DNA from: Acetobacteraceae bacterium
GTDB lineage: Bacteria; Pseudomonadota; Alphaproteobacteria; Acetobacterales; Acetobacteraceae
NCBI GenBank assembly: GCA_009693865.1
Contig: SHWL01000018.1
Coordinates: 1 to 42,582 of the forward strand
Length of the DNA stretch: 42,582 nt
Reading direction: 5' to 3'
Both the position numbers and the translations under genes were made by a program. This document shows, piece by piece, positions 42,341-42,582 of this stretch. The notes under the pieces are model-generated. The model saw only the letters and a program-made list of their open reading frames with translations, did no database searches and was not told where the DNA came from. Positions within the stretch are counted from its first letter, which is position 1, and every line of letters starts with the position of its first letter.

Positions 42341-42472
42341 TGCCATTGTTCGAAATCCGCGGCACGGACGCTCAACGACAGAGCGCGCCGCTTGTGACCT
42401 GTTCTGAGGACTCAATCCGCTTTCGTAAGGACACTTAGGCGACGCCCAAAGACTACCGAGTCGCGCCGCCTT
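42341..42472. other. no gene seen, end of the decayed FTR1 segment
   Basis: No coding sequence or known element is visible between the FTR1 remnant and the palindrome at 42473. The frames here are short and unlike any protein I recognise. Confidence 0.4.
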
Positions 42473-42567
42473 CCTCCCCTCGTCATGGTTCGGCTCGACC
42501 GGACCATCCGAAGCGGCACTGTACCGCGACCGATGGTCCGGTCGAGCCGAACCATGACGAGGGGAGG
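42473..42567. repeat. perfect 36-base inverted repeat (palindromic element)
   Basis: Left arm 42473-42508 and right arm 42532-42567 are exact reverse complements, with a 23-base loop that itself has a GCGG/CCGC stem. Arms begin CCTCCCCTCGTCATGGTTCG. The CGTCAT/ATGACG portion matches the ends of the hairpin at 7943-7975, so both may be members of one dispersed palindrome class. It could be a MITE, a REP-type element or part of a larger element crossing the window edge. Confidence 0.85.
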
Positions 42568-42582
42568 CTGGAGCCCGATCGA

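Noticed and set aside
1-42582. tRNA or rRNA genes
   Set aside because: No cloverleaf with a GTTCRANYC-type arm or rRNA-like stretch was noticed by eye; a tRNA scan was not possible.

Overview
The window looks like chromosomal DNA from a GC-rich alphaproteobacterium, most likely of the Acetobacteraceae or a close Rhodospirillales relative. This rests on the histidine cluster with an embedded DUF2628 gene, the separate F0 cluster atpI-atpB-atpE-atpF'-atpF with paired b and b' subunits, and the GSH-dependent formaldehyde dehydrogenase. It is an inference from gene content and order, not from a database search.

Layout. 1-5682: a possible cysS 5' end (minus), yqgE, then hisB, DUF2628, hisH, a GNAT gene, hisA, hisF, hisE and a HIT gene, with several 4-base start/stop overlaps. 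Between hisB and DUF2628 lies a 25-base tandem repeat that duplicates the hisB stop region and forms a relay of tiny stop-start reading frames ending in the DUF2628 start codon. 5737-6582: a TacA/TacT-type toxin-antitoxin pair behind a palindrome. 6620-11713: a WecA/WbpL-type lipid-linked sugar-phosphate transferase and, divergently, a WbpM-type nucleotide-sugar 4,6-dehydratase followed by a large membrane protein. A 104-base MITE-like element with 19-base terminal inverted repeats and 9-base flanking direct repeats sits between the two divergent genes. 11715-15189: flavin amine oxidase, frmA and an SDR. 15289-17822: the F0 ATP synthase cluster (minus). 17923-19496: kdgK and eda of the Entner-Doudoroff branch. 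19557-23061: a small unknown protein, a CorC/HlyC transporter-like protein, an orphan MbcA/ParS/Xre-type antitoxin behind a 35-base near-perfect palindrome, and a GT2 glycosyltransferase.

23277-27225: a glycine-zipper lipoprotein gene overlapping a gene for a 1031-residue exported beta-propeller plus caspase-like protein (His820/Cys892), the most intriguing protein pair here. 27205-29697: a metallophosphoesterase and an S10-type serine carboxypeptidase (minus). 29805-33665: a decayed HpaB-type flavin monooxygenase in three surviving blocks, followed by dienelactone hydrolase, luciferase-like monooxygenase, alpha/beta hydrolase and a small unknown gene; the last three overlap by 4 bases and look like one catabolic operon. 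33666-39397: YbaK-type editing protein, zinc-type ABC binding protein without its permease, an NAD(P)-binding protein, M20 amidohydrolase, and a CitE-like lyase with a CaiB-type CoA transferase.

39430-42582: a cobalamin riboswitch in front of a BtuB-like TonB receptor, then a Fur-box-like site, a periplasmic cupredoxin and an FTR1 iron permease remnant broken by frameshifts, ending in a perfect 36-base inverted repeat. No tRNA, rRNA, CRISPR array or intact transposase gene was seen.
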